DNA of 64,000 bases from Chloroflexota bacterium (GCA_019637815.1 JAHBUZ010000005.1:62001-126000), one strand, 5' to 3'. Numbered from the stretch's first letter, positions 16,507 through 25,472 are shown. The notes: a model not told the origin generated them from the sequence alone. Program-made: numbers and translations.

Positions 16507-18195
16507 ATGCGCCAGCTCCTCGCCGCCACTGCCATCGCGCTGTCCGCGATCCTGACGACCGGCGTCACGGTCGATGGGCCGACGACCGCCGCAGGCGTCC
16601 GTTCGGACGTCATCGTGACACTCCGGGGAGCGGCGCGCGCCGCCGACTCGGGCGATCGCACGAGCGTGCAGGCGGTCCGCGCCGACATCCGTGCGCGAGC
16701 GGATCGGCTGGGCGTGCGCCCGACGGCCATCTACCCGAGCATCGGGCGGGTCTTCGCGACGAGCGTCACCCCCAGCCAACGCATCACCCTGGAGCGTCAC
16801 CCCATCGTCCGATGGGTCGAGGATGACCTGCCGGTGGTGGGCGAGGACATGGACGGCGCGGAGGTCCGGCTCGATGGCGATATCGAGACCACGGGCCGGT
16901 CGAAGGTGGTGGGGCGGCCCGCCAAGGAGCGGCTGCGGCGCCAGGTCGTGCCGACGTGGCTGAAGCGCGTCGGTGCCACGAAGGTCATCGGCGGACTGGG
17001 CAACGGCAAGACGACGCGTCGCTTCGATGCCGACGTGGCCATCATCGACAGCGGCATCAGCCGACACCCGGACGTGCGGCCGGCGGGCGGCAAGGACTGC
17101 TCCCGGAGCGGCAGCTGGGCGGACGGCTACGGCCACGGGCTGGGTGTCGCGAGCATCCTCGGCGCCAAGGACAACAAGACCGGCATCGTGGGGATGCTGC
17201 CCGGCGTTCGCCTGTGGTCGGTGCGCATCTTCGACTCGAAGGGCCGCGGCAGCGTGTCAGGCGTCCTCTGCGCGCTCGACTTCGTGGCTCGCAAGCGCGA
17301 CCCGCGCGATCGGAGCAAGCCCTTCTTCGAGGGCGCCACGATGTCCTTCTCGGTGACGACCCAGGACGGTCGACCCGCCAATGACCGCACCTGCGGCCGC
17401 TCCACGCGCGATCCGATCCACAAGGCCGTGTGCCGCATCGTCAAGCGCGGCACCATCCTCGTGGCCGCCGCGGGCAACTACGCGGAGCGCGTCCGGTATC
17501 GCCGGCCGGCCGCGTATCCGGAGGTCATCACGGTCTCCGCGATGGCCGACTTCGACGGCAAGCCGGGCGGCAAGGGTCGCCAGTCCCAGGCATGCCTGGC
17601 GGGTTCCGCGTTCGAGCGGGACGACGCGTTCGCGACCTTCTCGTCGTTCGGCAACGCGGTGGATCTCATCGCCCCCGGCAAGTGCATCTGGGTCGCCTAC
17701 AAGGGCGGCACCTACGCCCGGGTGACCGGCACATCGTTCGCGACGCCCATCGTCATGGCGGCGGCGCTCAAGTACCGCGAGCGCTACCCGAACGCATCCC
17801 CCAACCAGGTGCGCATGGCGCTCATCCGTGCCGGGCGCCGGGACTGGCGGGTGGGCACCGACCGCGATGCACGACACGAGCCCCGGGTCGACCTGCGTCG
17901 GCTCCAGCCGCCTCCCACCTTCCGGATGCATGACGTGGCGCGTCATCGGGTGTTCCGCGGCGCCACCGTCTCGGTGCCACTGCGCATCGAGCGACGGTAC
18001 GGGCACACGGCGTCCGTGGGACTCCGGCTCGTGAAGGCGCCCACCGGACTGAACGTGCGCATCGAAGGCATGCGGGTCGTGGTCAAGGCGCGAGCGGCCG
18101 CGGCGATCGGTCTGCGGCACGTCGTGGTGCGCGTGACCGACGGCGACGTGACCCGCACCGTCCGGGTGCCCATCCAGGTCCGACCGGCCCGCTGA
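16507..18195 (+). CDS. Secreted S8 family serine peptidase (subtilase)
   Basis: A 562-aa exported protease. I start it at ATG 16507, with GGAGGGAG four bases upstream; the product then opens with a signal peptide (LLAATAIALSAILTTGVT). An inhibitor-I9-like propeptide follows (about 35-115: SDVIVTLRGAAR through RHPIVRWVEDD). The catalytic triad is D181 (AIIDSGI), H210 (GYGHGLGVAS) and S410 (GTSFATPIVMAAAL), with oxyanion Asn in VAAAGNYAE. The His motif lacks the usual second His (GHGTHVAG). The last ~90 residues look like a beta-sandwich domain. It stands alone downstream of a repeat island and probably degrades external proteins. Confidence 0.9.
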   Translation: MRQLLAATAIALSAILTTGVTVDGPTTAAGVRSDVIVTLRGAARAADSGDRTSVQAVRADIRARADRLGVRPTAIYPSIGRVFATSVTPSQRITLERHPIVRWVEDDLPVVGEDMDGAEVRLDGDIETTGRSKVVGRPAKERLRRQVVPTWLKRVGATKVIGGLGNGKTTRRFDADVAIIDSGISRHPDVRPAGGKDCSRSGSWADGYGHGLGVASILGAKDNKTGIVGMLPGVRLWSVRIFDSKGRGSVSGVLCALDFVARKRDPRDRSKPFFEGATMSFSVTTQDGRPANDRTCGRSTRDPIHKAVCRIVKRGTILVAAAGNYAERVRYRRPAAYPEVITVSAMADFDGKPGGKGRQSQACLAGSAFERDDAFATFSSFGNAVDLIAPGKCIWVAYKGGTYARVTGTSFATPIVMAAALKYRERYPNASPNQVRMALIRAGRRDWRVGTDRDARHEPRVDLRRLQPPPTFRMHDVARHRVFRGATVSVPLRIERRYGHTASVGLRLVKAPTGLNVRIEGMRVVVKARAAAAIGLRHVVVRVTDGDVTRTVRVPIQVRPAR

Positions 18196-18265
18196 GACGA
18201 CGACCGGCCCAGCGCTGGACCTGGGCGCGACGCCCGAACGAGGGCTGGCGCTCCACCCGTTCCGA

Positions 18266-18286
18266 CGTCGGGCCAGATCCCCGACG
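18266..18286 (+). terminator. Hairpin between convergent subtilase and VanZ genes
   Basis: CGTCGGG (18266-18272) pairs with CCCGACG (18280-18286) over a seven-base loop, in the 145-base gap between two convergent genes. It could end either transcript; there is no T-run. Confidence 0.4.
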
Positions 18287-18340
18287 CCGGACCTGGGTCC
18301 CGATGTCCTGCCGCGGGACCGCAGCCCTCCCCTGCCCGGG

Positions 18341-18880
18341 TCACCCCGCAGGCCGGATCCGCTGCCCGAGCGCCACGATGGCGCGACCCAGGATCCAGCC
18401 GCACACGCCTCCGAGCGTGTTCATGAGCACGTCCGTGATGTCCGCCGCGCGGCCGTTGCTGGCCATCCCCTGGAGCACCTCGATGCCCACGGAGAACGCC
18501 GCGCTCACGAGCGTGACCCGCCACAACGGCACGCGTCGCTCGCGCAGGAGCAGCGCACACCCGAAAGGCACGAACAGCAGCACGTTCGCGCCCATCTGGC
18601 CCAGGATGATGCCGCGCGCCCGATCGTTCGGCCAAGCCCGGATGAGGTCCTCGAAGGGCATCCAGGTCCACGGGTCGAGGTCGTTCGGCGGGTCGGCCGA
18701 GGGGAGCGTGACGCGCAGGATGACCAGCACCGATGCGACGAGCAGCGCATCTCCCAGGGCCACGCGCAAGGCCCGACGCATGCGCCCTCGGCGCGCGTGC
18801 CAGGCGAGCGCGACCGGGAACGCGGCGAGGAACACGAGCACCGCGAAGGGTGCCAGCTGCGCCATCGGCCCGGTCCACAT
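18341..18880 (-). CDS. VanZ-like family membrane protein
   Basis: A 179-aa protein with about five membrane segments. The C-terminal half carries the VanZ-like hallmarks: GQMGANVLLFVPFGCALLL, SAAFSVGIEVLQGM and ITDVLMNTLGGVCGWILG. VanZ proteins can lower teicoplanin sensitivity in vancomycin-resistant enterococci, but most chromosomal members have no known role. The start codon follows a minus-strand TAGAGT box by seven bases, so the message is probably leaderless. The promoter overlaps that of the divergent aminotransferase gene. Confidence 0.88.
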   Translation of the reverse strand: MWTGPMAQLAPFAVLVFLAAFPVALAWHARRGRMRRALRVALGDALLVASVLVILRVTLPSADPPNDLDPWTWMPFEDLIRAWPNDRARGIILGQMGANVLLFVPFGCALLLRERRVPLWRVTLVSAAFSVGIEVLQGMASNGRAADITDVLMNTLGGVCGWILGRAIVALGQRIRPAG

Positions 18881-18898
18881 CGGCTAGACTCTACTCGT
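18881..18898. promoter_or_regulatory. Overlapping divergent promoters of the vanZ-like and aminotransferase genes
   Basis: The plus strand has TAGACT at 18885-18890, followed after eight bases by ATG 18899. The minus strand has TAGAGT at 18893-18888, followed after seven bases by the vanZ-like ATG at 18880. The two -10-like boxes share three base pairs, so RNA polymerase could not occupy both at once. Confidence 0.6.
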
Positions 18899-19024
18899 AT
18901 GCAGAGTGCATGGATCCTATGCACCCTGCGCAGTGGCCGGACCTGGAGGGCTGGCCCTGCGGGCGGCGTTCGGCGCCTGGCCGGGCACGTCTCGACCCAT
19001 TCGTCATCCACCCGTGAGGCCAGC

Positions 19025-20359
19025 GTGACCGACGTCGCCGACACCACCCGAACCGATCCCATCCGGACCGCGAGCATCGGGGACGAGGCATGGGAGGCCC
19101 CCCGCCTCCTGACCGCCGTGCCCGGACCTCGCGCACGCGCCCATGTGCTGCGCGACCAGGCGGTGACCTCGCCGAGCCTGCCGCGTGCGTATCCCCTGGC
19201 TCCGGCGCGCGGACGCGGCAGCGTCATCGAGGATCTCGACGGGAACCGCTTCCTCGACTTCTCGGCGGGTATCGCGGTCAACTCCACGGGTCATGCGCAC
19301 CCGGCGGTCGTCGCCGCCATCCAGGCACAGGCCGCGGACCTCCTGCACTACAGCGCATCCGACTTCTACCTGCCCATCTATGCGGAGACCTGCGAGCGGC
19401 TGGCCGCCACGGCGCCATTCGACGGACCCGCGCGGGTCTATCTCGGCAACTCCGGCGCGGAGGTCGTGGAGGCCTCCATCAAGCTGGCGCGGCATGCCAC
19501 GGGCCGACAGCACATCGTGGCGTTCCTGGGTGGCTTCCACGGCCGGACGTACGGCGCGGTGACGCTCACGGCCTCCAAGGCCAAGTACCACGCGGGATTC
19601 GGGCCCCTGCTGCCAGGTGTCCATCACGCACCCTTCGGTCGGGTCGCTGACCTCGCCTGGTTCGACGAGGTCCTGTTCGACCGACTCGTCCCGGCCGATG
19701 AGGTGGCCGCCATCATCGTGGAGCCCATCCAGGGTGAGGGCGGCTACGTCGTCCCGGAGCCGGGCTTCCTCGCTGGCCTGCGCCGCATCTGCGACGAGCA
19801 CGGCATCCTGCTCATCGCCGACGAGGTCCAGTCCGGCGCCGGGCGCTCGGGCCGGATGTGGGCCATCGAGCACGAGGGAATCGAGCCGGACATCCTGCTG
19901 ACGGCCAAGGGCATCGCGTCCGGCATGCCCCTCGGTGGCATGATCGCGCGCGCTCCGATCATGGAGGCGTGGCACGCGGGTGCCCATGGCTCCACGTACG
20001 GCGGCAACCCCGTCGCGTGTGCCGCGGCACTCGCCACGCTCGACCTGCTGGAGGATGGGCTCATCGCCAACGCCGCGGTCCAGGGCGACCGGGCGCTCAC
20101 CGCCCTCGCGCATCTGCCGGATGCCTACCCCGGCGTCGTGCGGGACATCCGTGGTCGCGGGCTCATGGTGGGCATCGAGCTGGATACGCCCGAGCGTGCC
20201 GCGGCCGTGGAGCTCGGCTGCTTCGAGCGCGGGCTCCTGGTGCTGGGCGCCGGGAAGACGTGTGTCCGCCTGTCGCCACCGCTCGTGGTCACCTCCGAGC
20301 AGGTCGACACCGCTGCCGCCATCCTCGAGGACGCGATCGCTACAGCTGCACGAAGGTGA
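19025..20359 (+). CDS. Class III PLP-dependent aminotransferase (4-aminobutyrate/acetylornithine type)
   Basis: A 444-aa aminotransferase from GTG 19025. The PLP lysine is K295 (LLTAKGIASGMPLGG); LLIADEVQSGAGRSG supplies the cofactor-ring Asp, and GGFHGRTYGAVTLT and GSTYGGNPVACAAA are typical of GabT/ArgD-type enzymes. The substrate is probably an omega-amino acid such as 4-aminobutyrate, or another amine; the family cannot be split further by eye. An in-frame ATG at 18899 sits directly after a TAGACT box and would add 42 poorly conserved residues. The true start could be either. The 3' end overlaps the convergent EamA gene by 20 bases. Confidence 0.88.
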   Translation: MTDVADTTRTDPIRTASIGDEAWEAPRLLTAVPGPRARAHVLRDQAVTSPSLPRAYPLAPARGRGSVIEDLDGNRFLDFSAGIAVNSTGHAHPAVVAAIQAQAADLLHYSASDFYLPIYAETCERLAATAPFDGPARVYLGNSGAEVVEASIKLARHATGRQHIVAFLGGFHGRTYGAVTLTASKAKYHAGFGPLLPGVHHAPFGRVADLAWFDEVLFDRLVPADEVAAIIVEPIQGEGGYVVPEPGFLAGLRRICDEHGILLIADEVQSGAGRSGRMWAIEHEGIEPDILLTAKGIASGMPLGGMIARAPIMEAWHAGAHGSTYGGNPVACAAALATLDLLEDGLIANAAVQGDRALTALAHLPDAYPGVVRDIRGRGLMVGIELDTPERAAAVELGCFERGLLVLGAGKTCVRLSPPLVVTSEQVDTAAAILEDAIATAARR

Positions 20360-21191
20360 CGGCACCCACTCCCAGCCCGGTCAGGACCGCGCCCAGGAAC
20401 TGATGTCGGAGCAGGCGCTCCTTGAACAGGGTCATCGAGACCAGCGGGACGAGCACCGCGAACTGCGAGCTGAGCACGGCCGTCACCGCGATCGAGTCCT
20501 GCGTCCCCCACGCGACCACCAGGAAGCCGGCCACCTCCGCCACCCCGCACACCATGACGAACGGCAGCGCCTCCCGGGTCATCCGGAACCGGCCGAGCAA
20601 CAGCAGCGGCAGCGTCAGGCACAGGACGCCCACGATGCGCCCCGCCGCCACGATCCAGGTGCCCGGCACCAACGAGCTGACGTGACCCACGGAGTACAGG
20701 CTGACCCCGAACAGCACGGCGGACCCCATGGCCATGGCCAGGAACGCTGGCCCGCCCTTCCGCGTGGAGCCCTCGTCCCCCTCGGGACCCCAGGCGGTCA
20801 ACACGACGCCCACGACCACCACGGACATGGCGGTGATGAGCGCCGCGGTGACCGGCTCGCCCGCGAGGATCGCGATGCTCGCCGCGATCGCGCCCTCCGT
20901 CGAGGTGATGGGTGCCACGATGGACACCTTGCCCCGCGTCATGGCGGTGTAGTTGAGCAATAGCCCCACGAAGTTGCCACCACCGGCCACCAGCAGCCAC
21001 GGGAGCGCCTCGGATGGATCCGATGGGCCCGGCGGGCCCATCAGGAACAGCGGCATGGCGACGACGAACCCGATGAGGGCCACCGCCGCCAGTGCGGACG
21101 GAGGGCCGATGGCACGACTGGCACGCGCCGAGGCAAGGGTCGCGACCGTCCAGATGAGGGCGGTGGCGACGCCGGCGATGATGGCGGTCAC
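20340..21191 (-). CDS. EamA/DMT-superfamily transporter
   Basis: A 283-aa integral membrane protein with about ten helices in two EamA halves; the second half begins near FLAMAMGSAVLFGVSLYSVG and ends with LVPLVSMTLFKERLLRHQFLGAVLTGLG. Substrate unknown. It is convergent with the aminotransferase gene and overlaps it by 20 bases, so antisense effects between the two 3' ends are possible. It is divergent from the CoA-transferase operon, with about 90 bases between the starts. Confidence 0.85.
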   Translation of the reverse strand: MTAIIAGVATALIWTVATLASARASRAIGPPSALAAVALIGFVVAMPLFLMGPPGPSDPSEALPWLLVAGGGNFVGLLLNYTAMTRGKVSIVAPITSTEGAIAASIAILAGEPVTAALITAMSVVVVGVVLTAWGPEGDEGSTRKGGPAFLAMAMGSAVLFGVSLYSVGHVSSLVPGTWIVAAGRIVGVLCLTLPLLLLGRFRMTREALPFVMVCGVAEVAGFLVVAWGTQDSIAVTAVLSSQFAVLVPLVSMTLFKERLLRHQFLGAVLTGLGVGAVTFVQL

Positions 21192-21280
21192 GCGCGCACG
21201 CGCACGACCGATCGAGGTCCGTCCAGGGGGATGCAGATGTCCACGGGCGGGCCGATCATACGGGACACCACGGAGATGCG

Positions 21281-22219
21281 ATGATCGGTGCCGTGAGCAG
21301 CACGACGTCCAAGGTCACCACCATGCGCGAGGCGATCGCCACGCTCGTGCGCGACGGTGACAGCGTCGCCATCGAGGGGTTCACGCATCTCATCTGCTTC
21401 GCGGCCGGGCACGAGATCATCCGCCAGGGGCGGCGGGACCTGACCCTCATCCGGATGACGCCGGACCTGGTGTATGACCAGATGATCGCGGCCGGGGTCG
21501 CCCGCAAGCTCGTCTTCTCGTGGCTCGGCAACCCGGGTGTGGGTGGCTTGCACGCCATCCGGCGCGTGACCGAGGGCGAGGCGCCCACGCTGGAGCTGGA
21601 GGAGTACAGCCACTTCGGCATGGTCGGCCGATACACGGCGGGCGCCATGCACCTGCCGTTCTTCCCGTTGCGGTCCTATTTCGAGACGGACCTGCCGGTC
21701 GCCAACCCGCTCATCCAGCCCATCCGCTCGCCCTATGGTGATGAGACGGTCTATGCCGTGCCGCCGCTCCACCCCGATGTGGCGATCATCCATGCGCAAC
21801 GCGCGACGGCGGACGGCGACACCCAGATCTGGGGCCTCGTGGGCTGCCAGAAGGAGGTCGCCTTCGCGGCGGACCGGGTCATCGTGGTCGTGGAGGAGCT
21901 GGTGGAGGACGTGGTCGTGCGTGCCGATCCGGGACGCACCGTCATCCCCGGGCTCATCGTGGACGCGGTGGTCGTGGAGCCGTACGGCGCGCATCCGTCA
22001 TACACCCAGGGCCACTACGACCGTGACAACCGGTTCTACGTGGAGTGGGACGCCATCAGCCGGGACGCCGCATCCCTGGACGCCTGGCTCGCCGAGTACG
22101 TGCACGGCGTCGCGGACCGCGCGGAGTACATGGCACGGCTGGGGGACGAGGTGCGGACACGTATCGCGCCATCGGGGAGCGCGCCATCCGGCTCGGTCGA
22201 CTACGGGCGATACGCATGA
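21281..22219 (+). CDS. CoA-transferase subunit A
   Basis: The alpha subunit of a class I two-subunit CoA-transferase (312 aa). It opens with SKVTTMREAIATLVRDGDSVAIEGFTH, and GNPGVGGLHAIRRV and the acidic C-terminal region fit GctA/CatI-like subunits. ATG 21281 has GGAG five bases upstream; GTG 21293 is an alternative, lying seven bases after a GATGAT box, and would place the start closer to the family's usual one. The acyl-CoA substrate is unknown; relatives act on glutaconate, 3-oxoadipate or similar dicarboxylates. The stop overlaps the start of subunit B (ATGA), so equal amounts are expected. Confidence 0.87.
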   Translation: MIGAVSSTTSKVTTMREAIATLVRDGDSVAIEGFTHLICFAAGHEIIRQGRRDLTLIRMTPDLVYDQMIAAGVARKLVFSWLGNPGVGGLHAIRRVTEGEAPTLELEEYSHFGMVGRYTAGAMHLPFFPLRSYFETDLPVANPLIQPIRSPYGDETVYAVPPLHPDVAIIHAQRATADGDTQIWGLVGCQKEVAFAADRVIVVVEELVEDVVVRADPGRTVIPGLIVDAVVVEPYGAHPSYTQGHYDRDNRFYVEWDAISRDAASLDAWLAEYVHGVADRAEYMARLGDEVRTRIAPSGSAPSGSVDYGRYA

Positions 22220-23133
22220 GCGGGGAGCGCGGCACGCCACCGGGGAGTGCCACGCCACCGGGGAGTGCCACGCCACCGGGGAGTGCCACGCCACCGGGGA
22301 GCGCCACGTCCGCGGAGAGTGCCGCCACTCCGGGGACCGCCGCGGCGGCGGCGGGGTCCGAGCCAGCCTTCAGCCGCTCCGAGATGATGATCGTCGCCGC
22401 CGCGCGCGAGCTCGCCGGCCAGCGGGTCTGTTTCGTGGGCGTCGGCCTGCCCAACATCTGCGTCAACCTCGCCCAGCGGACCGTGGCGCCGGACCTCCGG
22501 ATGGTCTACGAGTCGGGCGTCTTCGGGGCCCGGCCGGAGCGCCTCCCGCTGTCCATCGGCGACCCGACCATCGTCACCGGGGCCACCGCGATCACCTCGA
22601 TGCTGGAGCTGTTCGGCTACTACCTCCAGCGTGGGCTGGTGGATGTCGGCTTCCTGGGCGCGGCCCAGATCGACCGGTTCGGCAACATCAACACCACCGT
22701 CATCGGTGACTACGACCACCCGAAGACCCGGCTGCCGGGCAGTGGTGGTGCCTGCGAGATCGCGATCCATGCCCGCCAGGTGTTCGTGATCATGCGCCAG
22801 TCACCGCGCTCGTTCGTCGAGCGCATCGACTTCCGGACATCCCCCGGCAACCTCGGTGGCGCGGAGGCGGCCGAGGCGATCCGACGCGCCGGCGGCTGGA
22901 TGGGCAACGGTCCGTCGGTGGTCATCACGGACCTCGGCATCTACCACTTCGACGAGACCGGCGAGATGCGCCTCGACTCGCTCCACCCGGGCGCCACGCT
23001 CGACCGGGTGCGGGCATCGATGGGCTGGCAGGTGCGCGTGGCCGATGCCCTGGCGACCACGCCGGCTCCGACCATCGAGGAGCTCCGGCTCATCCGCGAG
23101 GAGCTCGACCCGGAGGGCGCCTACTCGCGCTGA
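22216..23133 (+). CDS. CoA-transferase subunit B with repeat-expanded N-terminus
   Basis: The beta subunit (305 aa). The enzyme core starts near residue 52 (FSRSEMMIVAAARELAGQRV) and has VYESGVFG, where the Glu matches the catalytic residue that forms the glutamyl-CoA ester in this family. GGACEIAIHARQVFVIMRQ and FRTSPGNLGG follow. The first ~50 residues are not part of the fold: they contain four in-frame 18-base repeats encoding ATPPGS plus an Ala-rich stretch. Translation is coupled to subunit A (ATGA at 22216-22219). The extension is probably a flexible tail and is a plausible recent expansion. Confidence 0.87.
   Translation: MSGERGTPPGSATPPGSATPPGSATPPGSATSAESAATPGTAAAAAGSEPAFSRSEMMIVAAARELAGQRVCFVGVGLPNICVNLAQRTVAPDLRMVYESGVFGARPERLPLSIGDPTIVTGATAITSMLELFGYYLQRGLVDVGFLGAAQIDRFGNINTTVIGDYDHPKTRLPGSGGACEIAIHARQVFVIMRQSPRSFVERIDFRTSPGNLGGAEAAEAIRRAGGWMGNGPSVVITDLGIYHFDETGEMRLDSLHPGATLDRVRASMGWQVRVADALATTPAPTIEELRLIREELDPEGAYSR
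22231..22302 (+). repeat. Four 18-bp tandem repeats inside the CoA-transferase B gene
   Basis: Four consecutive 18-base units at 22231, 22249, 22267 and 22285, nearly identical, each reading like GCCACGCCACCGGGGAGT and encoding ATPPGS. The GC-rich core resembles the intergenic arrays at 15.8-16.3, 49.9-50.2 and 51.3 kb. Confidence 0.9.
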
Positions 23134-23267
23134 GGCTGCCGACACAGCACGACGCCCGCCGACCGGGACCATCCGCCCCTCTCCGGACCGGACCACCGGA
23201 TGGACGCCGAGGGTGTGGACAGGATGCACCATGTCGCCATGGCATCCGAGCACGCCGTCCTCCTCCC

Positions 23268-24620
23268 ATGAGCATCAGCCTGCGTCCGTCGAGTCGTCAC
23301 GGCCGACGCGCCGCCGGACGCTCCGGCACCGCGCCACAGGGCACGTCACCCGACGACGCCCCGGGGTCCCGGCCGGCGGACGTCGCGATGCCGACCGTGG
23401 GGCTGCCGCCGAGCGGCGAACGCATGTCCGACGTGCTGGCCGGGATGTCCGCCATCCTCGATGCCGCCGAGCGGCGCACCGAGGGGCATGCCGTGCGGAC
23501 GGCGTGGATCATGGGTCGGCTCGCGGGCGAGCTGGGCCTGTCCGACGCTCGTCGCACGGACGCCGTGCTCGCCGGCCTGCTCGTCGATGCGGGCACCATC
23601 GGCCCGCACGCCGCACCCCCGGAGGGCGACACGGGTCGTCGATCGGGCACCTCGCGTGAGCGCGACACGGAGCGTCGACCTCTCCATCTGACCCGAACTG
23701 CGCGGGCTCGTGCCGCAGCCGCGACGCTGGAGCTGCCGGGGCACATCGGGCAGGCCCTCGCGGACGCCGACGAGCGCTGGGACGGGCGCGGGCCGGCGGG
23801 CACCCGTCGCGAGCGCATCTCCCAGGACGGCCGGATGCTGGCCCTCGCGTCCCTCGTCGCCGGTCTCGGGCCGGCACCCGGTGGCAGCGAGGTGGAGCGG
23901 ACGCTCCGGGCGGACCGCGCCAGGGCGCTCGACCCGGGCCTCGTGGACGCGGTCCTGCGCATCGGCAAGGGCGGCCTCTGGACCGAGCTCGCGGATCCGG
24001 ACCTGGTGAGCACGCTCGGCACGCTCGAGGCACCCGCCACGGTCCGCTGGATCCATGACGGCCGGCTGGACGCGATCGCGGTGGCGTTCGCGGACATCGT
24101 GGACACCCGTACGCCGCGCATGGGTCGGCACGGACGTCGTGTCGCGGGGTTCGCCGTCCGCACGGGTCGGGAGCTGGGGCTCGACCCGGCGCTCCTGGTG
24201 GACCTGCGACGTGCCGCGATGCTCCACGACGTGGGCAAGCTGCTGGTGCCCATCGCATCGCTCGAGAAGCCCGCGGAGCTGACCGACGAGGAGCGACGCG
24301 TCGTCGATGAGCACGCCCGCACGAGCGCGGCCACGCTCGCCCGGACCCGCGTCTTCGCACGCCTCGCGCCGCTCGTCATGGCCCACCACGAGCGGCTGGA
24401 TGGCAACGGCATGTTCCCGGCCATCCCCGAGCCGTCGGTCGCGATGGCCATCCGGGTCCTGGCGCTCAGCGATCGCTACGAGGCGATGACCGCCGAGCGA
24501 CCGTATCGGCCGCTCCTCTCCCCGACCCAGGTGTGGTCGATCCTCGATGAGGTCGTGGGCGAGCCCACGGCGCGCGCCGCCCTGCGAGCGCTTCGGCGGG
24601 CCGTCGTCGACGCGCCGTAG
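23268..24620 (+). CDS. Tandem HD-GYP domain protein with one degenerate domain
   Basis: A 450-aa cytoplasmic protein. After a Ser/Arg/Pro-rich first ~50 residues, a first HD-GYP-like domain (about 60-200) has lost its key residues: the HD position reads LVDAGTIG and the HHExxDGxGYP position reads ADERWDGRGPAG. The second domain (about 255-445) keeps LHDVGK (H320, D321) and HHERLDGNGMFP, with GYP changed to GMFP. HD-GYP enzymes hydrolyse cyclic di-GMP; the second domain probably keeps catalysis and the first may regulate. No GGDEF or receiver domain is attached. The gene is alone in its unit. Confidence 0.83.
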   Translation: MSISLRPSSRHGRRAAGRSGTAPQGTSPDDAPGSRPADVAMPTVGLPPSGERMSDVLAGMSAILDAAERRTEGHAVRTAWIMGRLAGELGLSDARRTDAVLAGLLVDAGTIGPHAAPPEGDTGRRSGTSRERDTERRPLHLTRTARARAAAATLELPGHIGQALADADERWDGRGPAGTRRERISQDGRMLALASLVAGLGPAPGGSEVERTLRADRARALDPGLVDAVLRIGKGGLWTELADPDLVSTLGTLEAPATVRWIHDGRLDAIAVAFADIVDTRTPRMGRHGRRVAGFAVRTGRELGLDPALLVDLRRAAMLHDVGKLLVPIASLEKPAELTDEERRVVDEHARTSAATLARTRVFARLAPLVMAHHERLDGNGMFPAIPEPSVAMAIRVLALSDRYEAMTAERPYRPLLSPTQVWSILDEVVGEPTARAALRALRRAVVDAP

Positions 24621-24713
24621 CGACGCGCCCTGGCAACGTGGCGCAGGCGGCTGGTGTCCAGCGGACGCCGCGCCTCCCCGTCGACGCACCGTCGCCCCGC
24701 GGTCGCGGCGCGT

Positions 24714-25472
24714 TCAGCGGTAGTAGACCGCGAGCGGATACGGGCCGTCCGTGCGGACATCGACGGGGGTCCCGAAGACCCCCTCCAGCACCTCGCTCGT
24801 CATGAGCTCTGCCGGCGCGCCCTGCCGGACGACCTGTCCGTCCGCGAGCGCCACGATGCGATCGGCGTAGGCGGCCGCGAAGTTGATGTCATGCAGCACG
24901 ATGACCACGGTCCTGCCCAGCTCGTCGGCAGCCCGTCGGAGCTGCCGCATCATGCCCACGGCGTGGCGCATGTCCAGGTTGTTGAGTGGCTCATCGAGCA
25001 GGATGTACTCGGTGTCCTGGGCGAGCACCATCGCGACGTAGGCCCGCTGTCGCTGGCCGCCGGAGAGCTGGTCGAGATATCGATCCTCGAGCGGGCGGAG
25101 GTCCAGGAACTCGATCGCCGCATCCACGTGGCGCTGGTCATCGACGGTCAGCCGACCGCCCGAGTGCGGGAACCTGCCGAAGCCGATGAGCTCGCGGACC
25201 GTCAGACGCGTCACGAAGTGGTTCTCCTGGCGCAGGATCGAGACGACCCGCGCCAGCTGTCGGCTGGACGTGGTGGCGACATCGTGCCCGCCCACGGTCA
25301 CGCGGCCCGTCGTCGGCCGGGTGAGCCGCCCGATGATCGTCAACAGCGTCGACTTCCCGGCGCCGTTGGGACCGACCAGGGCGGTGATGCCACCCGCCGG
25401 GATATCGAGCGATAGCGGACCCAGGACGCACACCTGGCCGTAGGACCTGGAGACATCGGTGAGCGTGATCAC
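24714..25472 (-). CDS. Iron-siderophore ABC transporter ATP-binding protein
   Basis: A 252-aa ATPase of the FecE/YclP type. Walker A is GPNGAGKST, the Q-loop is in SILRQENHF, the signature LSGGQRQRAYVAMV, Walker B YILLDEP, and the switch His lies in VVIVLHDIN. It is the last gene of a four-gene minus-strand operon and overlaps the preceding permease by four bases. It powers import of a ferric siderophore. The likeness to the YclNOPQ petrobactin/catecholate system is by order and sequence feel; the ligand is inferred. Confidence 0.92.
   Translation of the reverse strand: MITLTDVSRSYGQVCVLGPLSLDIPAGGITALVGPNGAGKSTLLTIIGRLTRPTTGRVTVGGHDVATTSSRQLARVVSILRQENHFVTRLTVRELIGFGRFPHSGGRLTVDDQRHVDAAIEFLDLRPLEDRYLDQLSGGQRQRAYVAMVLAQDTEYILLDEPLNNLDMRHAVGMMRQLRRAADELGRTVVIVLHDINFAAAYADRIVALADGQVVRQGAPAELMTSEVLEGVFGTPVDVRTDGPYPLAVYYR

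Noticed and set aside
15817-17136. A minus-strand protein spanning the 16-kb repeats and the subtilase 5' end
   Set aside because: It reads through repeats into antisense of the subtilase signal peptide and propeptide, which are well supported.
18899-19024. Treating ATG 18899 as the certain aminotransferase start
   Set aside because: It is well placed after a TAGACT box, but the 42 added residues are Trp/Arg/Ser-rich and not aminotransferase-like; it is kept as an alternative only.
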